A DNA stretch of 64,000 bases from Acanthopleura granulata (lineage: Eukaryota; Mollusca; Polyplacophora; Chitonida; Chitonidae), in NCBI GenBank assembly GCA_016165875.1, contig JABBOT010000001.1:41034252-41098251 (forward strand), read 5' to 3'. This document shows positions 47,801-60,595 of this stretch, one piece after another (within the stretch, counting starts at the first letter, position 1; every line of letters starts with the position of its first letter). The position numbers and the translations under genes are program-made. The notes beneath the pieces are model-generated. The model was not told the origin of the DNA and did no database searches. It was given only the letters and a program-made list of their open reading frames with translations.

Positions 47801-50555
47801 AGAAAGTTGTTAATTTGTCGTCGTAACGTGTATTTGAACGCGTTGATCTCTTTCTGGATATAAGCCGACCCCATAAGGACGGTATTTAGGTAAACAGTTC
47901 GTGTAATGAATGCAACATTTTCACTAAATCACTTAGTGCGGTTACAAAATCCAGAGCTGACATCATGGTAGGCCCTGGTCTGTACCAAGAAGCGAGACAT
48001 ATAACCACAATTCCATAGTCTTACGCTCAATGTTATAAAACATTAGGATGTTGAATTTCGTCAGATACGCACATGAGACCAGTGCAATTCATCCTTGAAA
48101 GTTTAAACTCAATTTACCAAACCTCTGGGCCTATAAACAACGGTCTTATTTAATAGTGTCATATCTACGATCTTGCACATATCCGAACTACAGATAAGTA
48201 TTTATCTAGATGGCAACAGATCAAAATGCTACACAGTGTGAACTGAACACCTTTAAACTCCCAGTTAAGATTTGTAGCGTCCGAGGTAAATTCACAGCTC
48301 GAGGAAGGAACGGTCCGCATCTCATCGTTAAAATACTGTAACCAGGCAAGAAGAAATTAAGACGTAAATGCAGAATGGAAAACTTATAAATGGAACACGT
48401 CGATCTCGCTCTTCAAAACCAAGAAGGGAAAACCTCGATATGTATATGCTTTATGGCATATCAGCACGTAGGCCAAACAAAATATAATTAGCCGAACCAA
48501 AACGGGCGTGAAGCATTCCAGCAGCTGATTTTAGTGGCAGTTAAGCGCATGATGCAATGGAATTTGCGGTATTCCAGACCAGATCATCTGGATTTCGATC
48601 AAGTAAATAGGAACATTCTTGCTTTGAATTCCCGGATTCTTCTCGCTCATATCCGTCCCTGGCAAACATCACGGTTTCGTACAACTCAGACATAAAGCTA
48701 TCACATAGGTAAAAACTGTTCATTTAATATATTTCTCTTCAGAGTGTGTAAATTATCAAAAGATTTCAAAGGATTTTTAAAGATCACTCACCAAGACTTT
48801 ATTTGCAATCCAGCGATGGTAGTTCAGCCTGTATGGTTTGGTTTGTAGATTTATGAACACTTGATTTGACTAGCAGTGCCACATTGGGACAATCATCCAA
48901 TCAAAAGCAGTAAAACCTCGCAAATATAGCACAGCTGGTAGTATTAATAGAGTTAAGCATCGTAAATTCCCCGAAGTAAACAAACTCAAGGTGCTTGACC
49001 AAACTAGAATGAGCAAAGTCCGACTGGCACTGTTAGGCTAGCATTCTTCTTAACCTTGGGTGTATCTTAAATCAAGATTTATTGTACCATTTTGAAATCG
49101 GTCGTCTTATTTGCTTTACTTTGAATGAACCGTCATAAATCAAAAACACATTACAGTTATGCCGAATTGCGAGCGATATAGAGACATTTTCACAGAGAAA
49201 TAAAACATACATTTATCGACTGGCGGGAAGGAGGTTAGACGTTCTAGTTCTGCAGAAAATGGATTGAGAACTTTAAATGACCAACGGAAAACAAGCACTG
49301 GAATACTGATTTCAGATTCCTTTATTCAAGGGGTAATTTGGCATAATAAGTAAAAACAAGTTACAAAGAAGAGTGACCCCCATAGTTAGTTTATCAACTA
49401 AGCAATTCCACTGGACAATTAATGAAATCAGGAATATTTGGCGAAAACAGTTGTCAAATTCAACGTATCCCCCCTAAATTTAACTGCTTTATGGTTAGAG
49501 CCAAGATGGAAAAGCTATTAGCTGACGTTTCGTTCAGATATGAACGACTTTAGGTGATTACATCAATCTAATTATTGTAACCGATATTGGAATACCAGCC
49601 GTCAATCAAAATGGGCGATCCGTATCAGTGATCACAAGACTAGTTTCCAAAAGGGCGTTAAACTAACAAAGAACTAAGGGAGTATGTAAAGTCAAAAAAT
49701 GGACGTATTCACGTAAAGAGAAGCTATCAACAGCTTTCAAACCAATCAACAGGAAATGAGCACGTGCCTATAAATGCATTGTTCTACAGTTTTAAGAGAA
49801 CCTTCCCACGTGTATAATGTCCTTTTGCACAATATGTAATGGCAAACAATGTACTTTTTGATTCAGATGTAGTGCAAGGCTACATTATGCTATAAATATA
49901 TATATCTGACCGTGTGACAAGACCCAGACAATTGGCAATGGACATGATGTGGGTTAGATCTGACCTAGTCTGCACTGATTTCCATATATTCCATAATTAT
50001 ACAGCGTTAGCACTAGTCACACCGGGACCTACGACCAGTTAGGTGGATCTGAAAACTCAGATTCGATTCTAACCCCGAAAACAGCGAACACGGACTAGAG
50101 ACGTTTGTCAGCATGCAGTGATTGAACAGGGTTAACCGGTCGAGGTGAGACTGAGAGATGACAACAGCGCATGAGAATCCATTGATCAGTTGGAACGTCC
50201 GACTCTCTGTCGACACTTCTTAACTATTAATTCTGAATAAGGAAGCGTCTTGACATTGATCACAATATATAAGCTGCATCCATCGGTTGCTGATTGTGAC
50301 AAAGTAGAAACCAAGTGGGCAAAATTGAGGCAAAATCCGACAATGAGCCAGCCATTCCTCGGGCCGAGATAGTGGAGGAAATAATAAATGCTTTATTTTC
50401 GCAGCTATTGTGAATAATAAATGACAGGCGTTTAGGGTTACACGAGGTTACGGGCCGGACACCAGATGGGTAACAGGCAGGAACGTATACATCTACAACA
50501 CAGTCTGATTAACGGATTTCCCTGAATTCTGTATCACGTGTCATGGTAGGAGAGG
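47801..50555. other. Upstream intergenic DNA
   Basis: Unique sequence with no recognised gene or element. GTCAATCA at 49601-49608 (TGATTGAC on the minus strand) is a partial PBX-MEIS core. Confidence 0.45.
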
Positions 50556-50559
50556 GACG

Positions 50560-50890
50560 TGGGCTTTAAGATCTGAAGGATGTTTGCCTTTCAGTTGCTA
50601 GAACAAATGTGTTACCGGTTCAAACCTGGCCTTGGGCAAAGAATGTGTAGAGTTGTTCTCACTGTCTTGGGCCTTGGTCACGATTGGCGGTCAACGACAG
50701 CTCTTGTGGCCATTTCCTCAGTCTATAATGTTCGTTGAGGGCCACTGCTCTTCGACCAATATAGTTTCTCAGTAATTTGCCCAAGGTCGGAGTTTTAACG
50801 CGGGCACTCCTCCATCTAGACAACTGACCGCCATCGTATAAGTGAAAAATAATGTTCGAGATTGGAGGTTAAACAACAGTTAAATAGAAA
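50560..50890 (+). mobile_element. Decayed tRNA-derived SINE
   Basis: GGTTCAAACCTGG (50619) looks like a tRNA B box. The 3' end GACCGCCATCGTATAAGTGAAA (from 50826, then AATGTTCGAG...GGTTAAACAACAG) aligns with the 3' domain of the better-preserved SINE at 62311-62580. It has no A+T-rich tail left and no clear target-site duplication. Confidence 0.5.
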
Positions 50891-51389
50891 TACGCACCCC
50901 ATGAGGGCGTTGGTAAGATCCATTTCCAAAACAGCCTATAACACCCGTTCCGAAAGTAATATGCAAGAAATAGAATATATAAATGGTAAATAAGGCTGGT
51001 AAAATATAAGAGAGAAGCGGTTATCACGTAGATCCACACTGGTTAAGATGGTAGGTTACAGGAATGTGTGAACGGGCAAGGCAAAGAGATTCTGATTTTT
51101 TGTAGGAACACTTATACACCACACTAAATAAACATGAGTCCAGCATTGTCTGATCTTGTCTGTAATTTATGACAAGTTACAAGCATGTTAGACGAGCATT
51201 TGGGCTCTTAGGAAATTCGCAAAGCGCTCTACTTTACGGAATAAAATTACCCTTAAGGTGTAAGACAAAAAATCGAAAATATGTGATAGTGCCTTATATT
51301 TCTGCAATTGTTGCTATATATATTAAGCCTTCGGATAGATTCCTTATGATCATATGTAGAGTAGACGTCCTTATTGTCTCAGAACTGTT

Positions 51390-51421
<32 letters not shown>

Positions 51422-54269
51422 CTACCGTCTTGTCTTAGAGAAGTTTTTTGCCGAAGTTTTCAGACACTAAATGCAAAGCGGGAAAGTCATCCATGGATAT
51501 AATTTATCCATAAATAAAATTTTTGATAATATCAAGAAACAACATAAAGATGTGCATGAGATTCGTTTGCAGAGGTGAAACAAATACAAGTTTTTCAAGC
51601 CTAATTTCTTCCTCACCAATTATCTCAAATTGCCTGTTTTCGATATATTAATCGTTTTATAAAATAAGGAATTTTTCGTCTGTAATGATGTCAAGAGGGA
51701 CGTTTGTGGGCCTCTTCAGAAGGCCAAGAGGTACATTGAACGTGCTTTATAATGAAAATCCAGTTGGACACTGATATATTCTCTTGATACGATGGATGTT
51801 CATCACGTCACCACGTTACCACTCTGTCAATAACAACATATATAACATATATGTTACATTGCGTCGCCTGGTGCTGAAAAATTTAGTGCCTAACATTACA
51901 TATTTTTTTTCTTTTCTTTATTACATATCCTGTAAGAATGAGTGTACTTTCCATTTCTCTCCAGCACCATATTTAGCTGGTATAATTTCCTCGTTTGCGT
52001 TGAAAATAGAACAGGAAGTTTCCGAAAGCTTGGACATTATACAATGTACAACGTCTCTATCGTTATTTGTGCTGTACGTTTCATAGCTAGAACCCAAATT
52101 CCTATACACGTGGCGCACTCCTCAGTTATGTTATTTCCTACTGTGAAGCTATCTCTCATGAATATACTGACAGGGGCACTTGAAACAGTAACGCGATGAG
52201 AAGGAGTTGCGATATCGCGAAAGCAGGCTATAGGAAGTTCTTGAGCAAACACACGCCGCCCTTCTTTGTATAACAGTACCAAAAACTGTTACAGAATCCA
52301 ATGCATGGCGTTGTAATAGCGGTAACATTATACTTGCACGGGAATCCTGTAGACGTGACATGTTGTGACAGGATTATGGCCGGCGGCTGTCAGAGTTTAA
52401 CCCTGAGGCTGTACGTCTGCATTGTTTGATTTCAAGGTATGGCCAAGATGAGGGACGCGAGGAGACTGAAGATTCGCCAAAGATCCTCTCCAGACAAGTG
52501 TTTTAAGACAAAATGATCTTTGTCGCGACAAAAATGTTCGATTTTCTGGCTATTGTTTGAGGGATTTAGAGTGGGGATTTCGCAAGAAGCGTCCGCGAGT
52601 CTCCGGAGACAACATCTTGGCAATGCTTGTGGAACAGTAATAAACGTCTGCAGAAATTACCATTTAGCTTTGGAAACCTTGTGCAATGGCCAGAAGTGAT
52701 GTATGGTCATCTAATGGTCAGCCTGTTGGACACTCGTGGGGTTCTTTCACAACAGTGTCAATTTCTCGCTAGGTCAATATAGCCGCACAAAAAGCCAATC
52801 GCCATCTCATTTGGAGGTTCCTTGAGAACTTCTATCGCGACCAAGCAGACTGATGCTGTAAAGTTGTTCACATAAGAGACCGGGTCGGAGGGCCACATGC
52901 GTGTTTCAGGTTATAAAGGAACAGTCCCAGAAAGCATCAGTACAATCGTTAATCAGATAACTTTTGCGGCATAAGGGTATATCTAAAATCTTGACCACGA
53001 CTAGAAAGCGGCGCCTTGGAGTCTGGCAATCATTCTCTAAAAATTGAGCAGAGACAATAAATTCTGGGATAAGATATACTATCACGCAGGCCTGTATGGA
53101 TATTTTCACTATCAGCAATATGAGCGGTACGGCTTTGTACCAACTTACTTAGCCTTATTAGATTCAGATGTTGGCTTACACACCGGAAAAGGAAGCAACA
53201 ATAGCAGTAACGAAATCTCCTGTCCTCTCTAACTAGGCTTTTTTCATTTGCCTGATGTTTGGGTGATATTATTATAATACAATCAAGTCGCTCAGCAAGA
53301 TGAGCTTCCATTTCCCAATATTAAAACGCAGCTGGTAAAAAAAAATGCATAAAATAAAAATGTCTCAGCAACGCTAATAAATATATGAATATAACGCCAT
53401 TATCATTAATTGTGCAGCGTAGGGCCTCCGTCACCAAGGACGGGTTGATTATATTGTGGCTTAAAATGAAATAATTACATGCATCATAATTTTGCTGTCT
53501 CATTATTTATTAATATCGTATTCAATAGAATATGACCATGCTCATTCAAGTCTTTGCCATCTTTATCTATTATTACAGAAACTTTTGTAGTTAAAACAGG
53601 CTAATTCGTAAAAGTCTTCTATTAGTTTCATCATGATTTTATAAGATATTTCTGAAAATCTCCCGAGAATGACTTAATCAGATTTTTTCGGTTTCCAAAT
53701 GTTGATGAAGCAAATACAATAATAAAACTGCCCGCTCTCAATAAATGGTTTGGGTTCTACTGGGAGGAGATTTGAAAAGAAATGGGTTTACTTTGGGTTT
53801 TACGATCTTCTAATGATTGTCTGATCTAGTAACTTCGTTTGGAGGGATAAAGAATATGAAATCAGAACAAGGACTTTGCTGACATCATATACTTCAGGGA
53901 ACTTCTTTTTATAAAGTTAATTATGACGTTTCCACGAATGTCCACAAATTGGGAGTATATAAAGTTGATTCGTGTTTATCTATTCCTAGCTGCTTCTCTG
54001 TCAGGACAAACACATGAACAAAATCTAAAGAAATATGTTACAGTATACTTTGATGTATGTTAGTATATGTGTCCTGTGTTTATGTTCCCTTACACGACCT
54101 CTTAGTTCGGGAACAATATGTAGAAGTTTCCCTAATTTACGTTGTACGTGTCTATGTGGCGCATGTAGTTTACCAGCTTAGAGCTCTGTTAACAGTCAGT
54201 ATTAGTGTCCCTTGTAGTCTACCAGCTAAGAGGACTATTATCGGTCAGCATTAGTGTCCCTTCTCGCAG
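50891..54269. other. Upstream intergenic DNA
   Basis: Contains a (TA)n run at 51391-51420 and a somewhat more complex stretch at 52360-52900 with CTAATGGTCA and GATAT words. Short frames occur on both strands, but none is recognisable as a gene. Confidence 0.45.
51391..51420. repeat. (AT)n microsatellite
   Basis: About fourteen AT dinucleotides; the Ile-Tyr repeat at the end of the covering frame (51169-51438) comes from this. Confidence 0.95.
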
Positions 54270-54700
54270 GTCAAGGCCGATATAAATGGACAATAAATCA
54301 CCAGCGACAAGTTAGCAAAAACACCAACAACAAAAATCCACAACCGACTCCGCCCAGTTTCACCTGAGATGACCGGCTGAAGGTGTGATCTAACCTGACA
54401 AGGAAGGGTGGGGGGCATGGGGGAAGGGGGTGCAGTTGGCGATACCAGCATGACATCGACAGGCCGTAAACAATGTCCAGCCAGGGAACTGACCGCTGAT
54501 CAGCTGGTAAAGCTGACAGGCTCAAATCACCGGTGGCCAGCCACAGCGTCCATCATACCTGACACCACCCTGACAGTTTACACATTCGAGAGGAAATTAA
54601 TGTCGGTCGAGATGAAGGAGTCTCACGACTGTTCATTGACTGTTTTACTACCATCAGTACAAAAATGAGAGAGCGATTCACACGTGGGCTATAGGGGTCG
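54270..54700. promoter_or_regulatory. Candidate upstream block with several MEIS half-sites
   Basis: GCTGACAGG (near 54513), CCTGACAG (near 54570) and two TGACA variants (near 54394 and 54560) occur within 180 bp of balanced, repeat-free sequence 27 kb upstream of the Meis start codon. A GGGTGGGGGGC run sits at 54407-54417. The enhancer reading is inference. Confidence 0.25.
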
Positions 54701-57440
54701 TGGTAAGACTATGATCTGATCCCAGAATAGTCAGGTTTTCCCGAAACAATTACAGACGACAAAACCGTTTAATATGTAAATAAATTACAGGGTCTTCAGG
54801 AATAATCTGATTTAGATTTTATTACTATTTCGGTCATAAACACAATTACACTCAATTTGTACCGGATGGCATATTGCGTGGGATCACTCTGCTGACCATC
54901 CCCGTGTTACGTTTATTATATTTCAGTATATATGAACGTGATTTGAAAAGAGCAATGAAACTGATTTTTTTAAATCTACGATTTTCAGCCTTTTTGCACT
55001 TTAGGCATCTTTTGCATTTGCATAGGGTGTATATAATAAAGTTAAAAAAATACAGCTTACGTGTTATTTTTGGTCAGTGAATACAGCTTAAGACAACTGA
55101 ACATCAAAAGTACTGATCCAATTCAACAACCATCAGTCGTTCAAGTGGGCTACCCGAAGACATTATGGTTAACGGTTGTTTTTGATATATTAAAGGGCCA
55201 AAGGTCTTCAACCATGAATATAACCGTTGTCTTTTGATTTCATTGACCGGTCGCTTAAAACGATATTTGGATAAAACCCAAATTAAATTTACATAATAGT
55301 ACATATCTAAAAATCACTAACGTATATCTATTACTACAGGCATGTTTATGTGAAGATCTTTAAACGTTTTAATGTAAAATGGGTAAATAATTTCGCGTAA
55401 GTACATTTAATCAAAAAAGCAAAAAAAAAAAAAAAAAAACAAAAACAAAAAACAAAACAAACAAAAACGGGTACAAGCACAAGTTCGTACCCGCGAGAAT
55501 TTTACAAGACCAAAAAAGAGGACATGTCCTCAGCAGACGAAACTGTTAAAGAAATAGCTTTCTTTATTTTTTAATTTTTTTTAAAGCTAATAATTTTCTA
55601 ACTACAATAAGAAAAACTTTCACTATATTTAAGTACTAACGAGGCAAAGCTCAACATAAAAAAACGTAGTTTTTTTTACCAATCTCATAGCATTTGTTGC
55701 GCAAGGTAATAATAAACTTATACTTATTTATAAACTTAATTTTAATAAAAGGCTTGATATGTTCATTTTGGCAATTGTTGGAACAAATTTTAGCCATGTT
55801 TTCTTTAGCCATTATAAAGTGACGACCGCGATAATTTAATTTTTGCGTGTTTTTTCTTTTTTTTTTTTTTTAATACACAATCCTATTTTATCTTAATACG
55901 GATATTTTAAACGGGGAAGATAAAAATAAACCGGCATATGATTTTACCTGTTACTGAATGGTTCAAGCGCATAAGTTTTGTTCAGTGGGAGTAATAAAAC
56001 GCATTGATACGGGTATGATGAAGGTTGAAACTTAAGTATAAATGTGTCTATATATGTACGGGGTAAAATAAAGGGAAAACATGTTCAATGTGTATATCTG
56101 TTCAATGTTTTTGTTGTTGAATGTTTACGGTGAACTCTAAGCAGGCGAGTGAAGACGTGGAAGATGTGTACAGAGATAACGAGGCTAAGTGAACCAGTAG
56201 TGGGCCATATCTGTGTACTAGCAGACCACTGACAGCTTTCACCCTAAAGCAGTTGAAAGTCAGCGGATAGTGGTCAAAGAGAAGTGTAGCGAAGTTCGTA
56301 CAAATAAAACATCAATTTCTCGGCCTCTTCCTCCGCCGCTCGACGTCTTAATCAGACAGGGCACGGGATTGACAAGAACCAAGACACAGAGAGGGTGTAT
56401 TTATAAGGTGAAAGTCACTCGTAATATACTTACTTCCCAGCAGGCCCGTTTGTCTTCTCGCTTTGGTATGATGGGTGTTTGCCGCGTTACCCTGTGGTTA
56501 GCTCCGTACGGTGGTTCAGACTTAGGGGTGGACGATGTGGATTATACTGTTACTGAACTACAGCGTAAACAGCCATCCTGTCGGGGTCAGCGTTAAACAC
56601 AAGCAGTACAAGAGACGGCATAACACAAGGCGTCGATAATACTACTGCCTTCAAATTCTCCCGTGTCTTGGAAGCGGGCGGAGGCACTACCGCTTCCAAC
56701 TCGCTTCCACTTAGTTGATGGTACAAGAGTCGTAACACAGAGGAACTGAGAACGTGTACGTCTGACGGACAGCCGAGGGTAGGTCGCTGCTGGCCTATGG
56801 TTCCAGAGACGTGCTCATACCTACATGTTACACGCTCATTAGGCTGGTAGCGTAGATATGTCGGCGAGCTGTGCAGACAGGGGGTGAGCTGATAACGGCG
56901 CCGTACACAGTTAGATTCTCTCCACAAGTCCACAGGCGAATGCCCGGAGACTTTCAAGGAGAGGGGAATACTACAAGCTAGTCCTGGCTTTTTATCAAAC
57001 CAATGCTTTCAGACTCAAGCCGACTGCGGAGATAATTTTCCACGTGCTGCTGTGTAAAAGTAAAACCCCGCACTCTGTTCTTTTACAAAGATTTTTTTTA
57101 AGAAAAGAGAAGCTCTTTTCTCTTGCACTCGTTGCTTTGGCAATGTTAGGGCGTTGCACACATAACGCCGGTTGATTAACGAACCGGACGTCGTATTGTT
57201 GTCCTACTTGGCCTAAAGACCGTGTATATTCTGGCCCAGTTAGAGCAGCAGAGCAATTCTGTGTTTCAGATGAGGTTGAATTGTTAAGGTTGAGATAACA
57301 TCAGCGTGCCGACCCTTTAGGAACAACTATACCCATGGTGATGGTCTAAGTCGTGGGGGTAAAACAACTCGCACCAGACATTGAATCTTCTCACCTCTCG
57401 GTGTACATTTCCTCTGGTAAAGCGCTTTACATTTTTTAGA
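54701..57440. other. Upstream intergenic DNA
   Basis: Very A+T-rich from 54760 to 56100, then more balanced. Frames at 56270-56596 (plus, 108 codons) and 56550-56957 (minus, 135 codons) lie in the balanced part, overlap in part and resemble no known protein; I do not call them genes. Confidence 0.4.
55400..55475. repeat. Poly(A)-like, CAAAA-rich low-complexity tract
   Basis: A run of about 19 A's followed by CAAAAA/CAAA units. It could be the tail of an old plus-strand retroelement, but I see no element body in front of it. Confidence 0.7.
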
Positions 57441-57730
57441 AGGACAACGGATCGAATGATCTCAAGCTCGATCTCACCAAGTTTTTATAAACTCCCTCCT
57501 CTGTCTCTCCCGGTGAAGCGTTCCCGGGGTGGACGAATGAAATGACTTATCTCCGATAAGCGAAATTCAATCTTTTTCGCGCCTACAGAAGCTGGCAATC
57601 TTCCCTAAGCTAAAAGGGCTATTAAACTTCTACACTTCTTCTCTCGGCGGTCAAGGCCACTGATCCTCTCGCAGTACCCAGCAGAGAGACTTGTGCCCCC
57701 GGTTTTTGCCAGTCGTTATACCCTGCACTT
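57440..57730. promoter_or_regulatory. Candidate block with a palindromic GATA site
   Basis: CTTATC-TCC-GATAAG at 57546-57560 is a perfect inverted pair of GATA-factor sites with a 3-bp spacer, in about 290 bp of repeat-free, G+C-balanced sequence. No frame here looks coding. The regulatory role is inferred. Confidence 0.3.
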
Positions 57731-59079
57731 GCCTGTCACTTTATTTGACAGATCCTTAGAAAACTATTATGAATTCCGGACGGTAAATTTGCCCGACATT
57801 CAGTTGTCCGTGTATATGGGGGTTAAAAAAGGACTGAACACACACACGAACGCAATACGGTCAATACACACACAGCTACATACGCAACACCACTGCCTGG
57901 TCATCATATGTACATATCTGACCTTAATCGTCTATGCTTGAGGTTCTTATTTACCTACATGCGCCTTACAACAGGGGTAAAACATATGCAAGATGATAAA
58001 GTTTTATGTTCGTGTAAATATGGCTATTTTCGTCCCCGACGTCCATAAATATCTGTCAACTAGCCAAGCGCTACCTCGACAAGGTTTAAAAGACCAAGAG
58101 ACGCTGGCTGTTTATAAACAACGACTTGCACACTTGACTGACTTCTAGAAGACTTCCAGCTTAGCGAGACGGAATTTTTTGCCTGCCTGCGGTTATTTCA
58201 CCTCTCTATCTCTTATTTCTCCTTCCAGTTGGGCAGATTATAATTCTAAAGACAGATTAGACGTATTTGTTACTTTTTAAAAAAATTTTATTATCTTTCA
58301 TAATAATCCATTTCACGATAGAAAACACAACTGACAGTCCTGCTGGCAGGCGTTTTCAATCTTGACAGCACCACAGTGTGTTTGTAGCATGAAACTTCGA
58401 AAAACTACAAAAAATGCTTTTCTGTTACTCAAGATAATATTTTTTTATCCTGTTTGTCACTGAAAAAGGGGTCTCAATTATCTAGTTAAGCTACTGTTAA
58501 ATTTTGTTTGAAGTCCCTTAAGTGCCAAATGTTGGGAAAAAACCCTTCACCATAACATTAAAGTGTTCAAGTCTCCTGAAAAGGGATGACAACTACGGAT
58601 AAAGGCGTTAAACTTCACATCCGGTTAATGGTGGTTTCCTTGGTCTATAACAACCTGACGGATGTTTTGAGACAAAATATTTGATCAAAAATCCATTTTT
58701 TAAAAAATATCCTCGTTCGCCACTAAACTGTCAAGTTTCTAAGTGGTTCGTTTTAGTTCTGCTAATGAGTATATCTGAAGAGATCACGTTCATCTCTATG
58801 ATATCTTCCGTGTGAAAGCACCATAGCTTCGCGCTGCCCTCAGTTGATCTCTACGAAGGGCTTTCATAAATAGTTATACATTTAAACCCCAAAAGAATCA
58901 ACACATCTTGGTGGCACGGAATGCTGTTCATAATGAATTTTCACTTGTCATATACGCACATCATCACGTGGCGTTTCTTAATTGCCGATTAGAATTTGAG
59001 AATAAGACCACAGAACACAAACTGCTATGTTGTCGACACATTTAACAGAAAATCACATAAAAAACAATGTAAAATCCTC
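57731..59079. other. Upstream intergenic DNA
   Basis: Unique sequence with A+T-rich parts (58250-58320, 58430-58540). I recognise no gene, RNA or repeat. Confidence 0.45.
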
Positions 59080-59235
59080 AGGCCTGGGGGATTCTTAGTC
59101 CACTAGCAGAATCCCGGTTTATAGAGAAATACAGTATACATAGTTACCTACAGCCGCAGGCCTGAGGGATGCTTAGTCCACCAGCAGAATCCCGGTTTAT
59201 GCAGGAATACAGTATACATACTGACCTAGCTTGTG
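59080..59235. repeat. 78-bp tandem duplication (two copies)
   Basis: Copy one starts AGGCCTGGGGGATTCTTAGT at 59080 and copy two starts AGGCCTGAGGGATGCTTAGT at 59158. Both continue through CAGAATCCCGGTTTAT and ATACAGTATACATA. The copies differ at roughly a dozen positions. Confidence 0.85.
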
Positions 59236-60400
59236 GGTGAAAAAGTCTGTACATCATATACGCAAGCACTCGTTACAGTTATTTGTCTAAGCATAGGAGA
59301 AATTTGCTTAAGTACGGAGCTGAACACCAAGCAATCAAATATAACAAATCAATCAATGTTTCCTTATGAATTAATTAGTCCTTATATCAGATAATTCCTA
59401 TAGGTCTATGCATCAGCCCATTCCAAACTCGCCATCCATAGGTAAAATGATTTCAACTGTCACACTGTAGTCGTTGCTCTAGTTTTACTCTCTTTCACGT
59501 TGTGTTCCTGAAAAACCTGGATTCTACTACTGGACTAAGCCTCCCCGAGACCTGGTCACTTTGAATTTCATGTCATTGTTCAATAAATGTAATGACAGCA
59601 TTTTGAGTAATTCTGTACCAGTGACGTCTGATAAATTACAAGAACTGCATTTTTTTATTACCCGATTCTGCTTGTGCAATTGTAAGCTGCTACTTTTTAA
59701 GCATTTAGAAGAACAGATAAAACAAAATCCAACCTGGAGTAAATTGACATGATGTCTGGTTTCACCGGTTACATGTGGTCACCAGTTGACAACGATCACA
59801 TATTGTCGTCGTTGCTCTGGTTTAGTCTAGAGCGTCTTTTTCAATCCATAAACTGCATTTATTTCCGGATCCGACCAATGAAATCAGAAGAATCGTTTAA
59901 TGCCTGATATTGGGAAAGAAGACAGGGCTGCAGAATGCTAAGGCCTAAGTTTCAGAGAAGGCAGCAAATGTCGGTCCTAATTTAGAATGGATTTTTCCCT
60001 TCCCTTTTCCCTTAAGGTGAAACCCCTTTAATACACATCCGTCACACACTGATTTACTAATAAGACTTTTGTGTCTTTAGATTTCGACGCTTATTACTTA
60101 ATCACGTATCCGACAAAATTTGCACAAAAGAATGGGTAAACTATTGATCAAAATCTGAACAAAACGCATTACACAGCTTTAGGTGGGAAATTTCGGGTGA
60201 CATGAACACTTTTCTGAGCGGAAGTTCATCCAAGCCTCGTACATACCCATTAAAGTATACGCTGAAGAGTCATCTCTGAAGGAATCGTAGAATCTTTTCA
60301 ATCTTTCTTGTTGAGTTCCTGGTGACAATCCGCGATTGATGACGTTCGTTTAACTGTTAACGCAGTCTATACGTTCGTTAAGCACCACACAATTACCTCT
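59236..60400. other. Upstream intergenic DNA
   Basis: Unique sequence with no recognised feature; the 63-codon frame at 59561-59752 is within chance length. Confidence 0.45.
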
Positions 60401-60409
60401 AACCAATGT

Positions 60410-60595
60410 GGTGTGCATATTTGGACGTCACACTTGGAAAATCCAGTCAGTGATTTGTCAAAGCTCGGTGGCTTCCTCCGGGCATTTCTAAGTCTTTCAC
60501 CTATGGACAACCGACGGGCATGGTGTAAGTGAAAAGTTACTGACCATGTATGGCGTTAAGCAGCAATCAAATCAACAGACATATGCTTAGACTTT
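60410..60595 (+). mobile_element. Decayed SINE 3' part
   Basis: CTCGGTGGCTTCCTCCGGGC (near 60464) and GTGTAAGTGAAAAGTTACTG followed by GGCGTTAAGCAGCAATCAAA match, in order and spacing, the central and 3' parts of the SINE at 62311-62580 (GTATAAGTGAAATATTCTTG, GGCGTAAAAGACCAATCAAA). The tRNA head is not recognisable. Confidence 0.5.

Noticed and set aside
56270..56957. 108-codon plus and 135-codon minus frames that overlap slightly
   Set aside because: No recognised domain, and they lie in a G+C-balanced stretch where longer open frames are expected on both strands.
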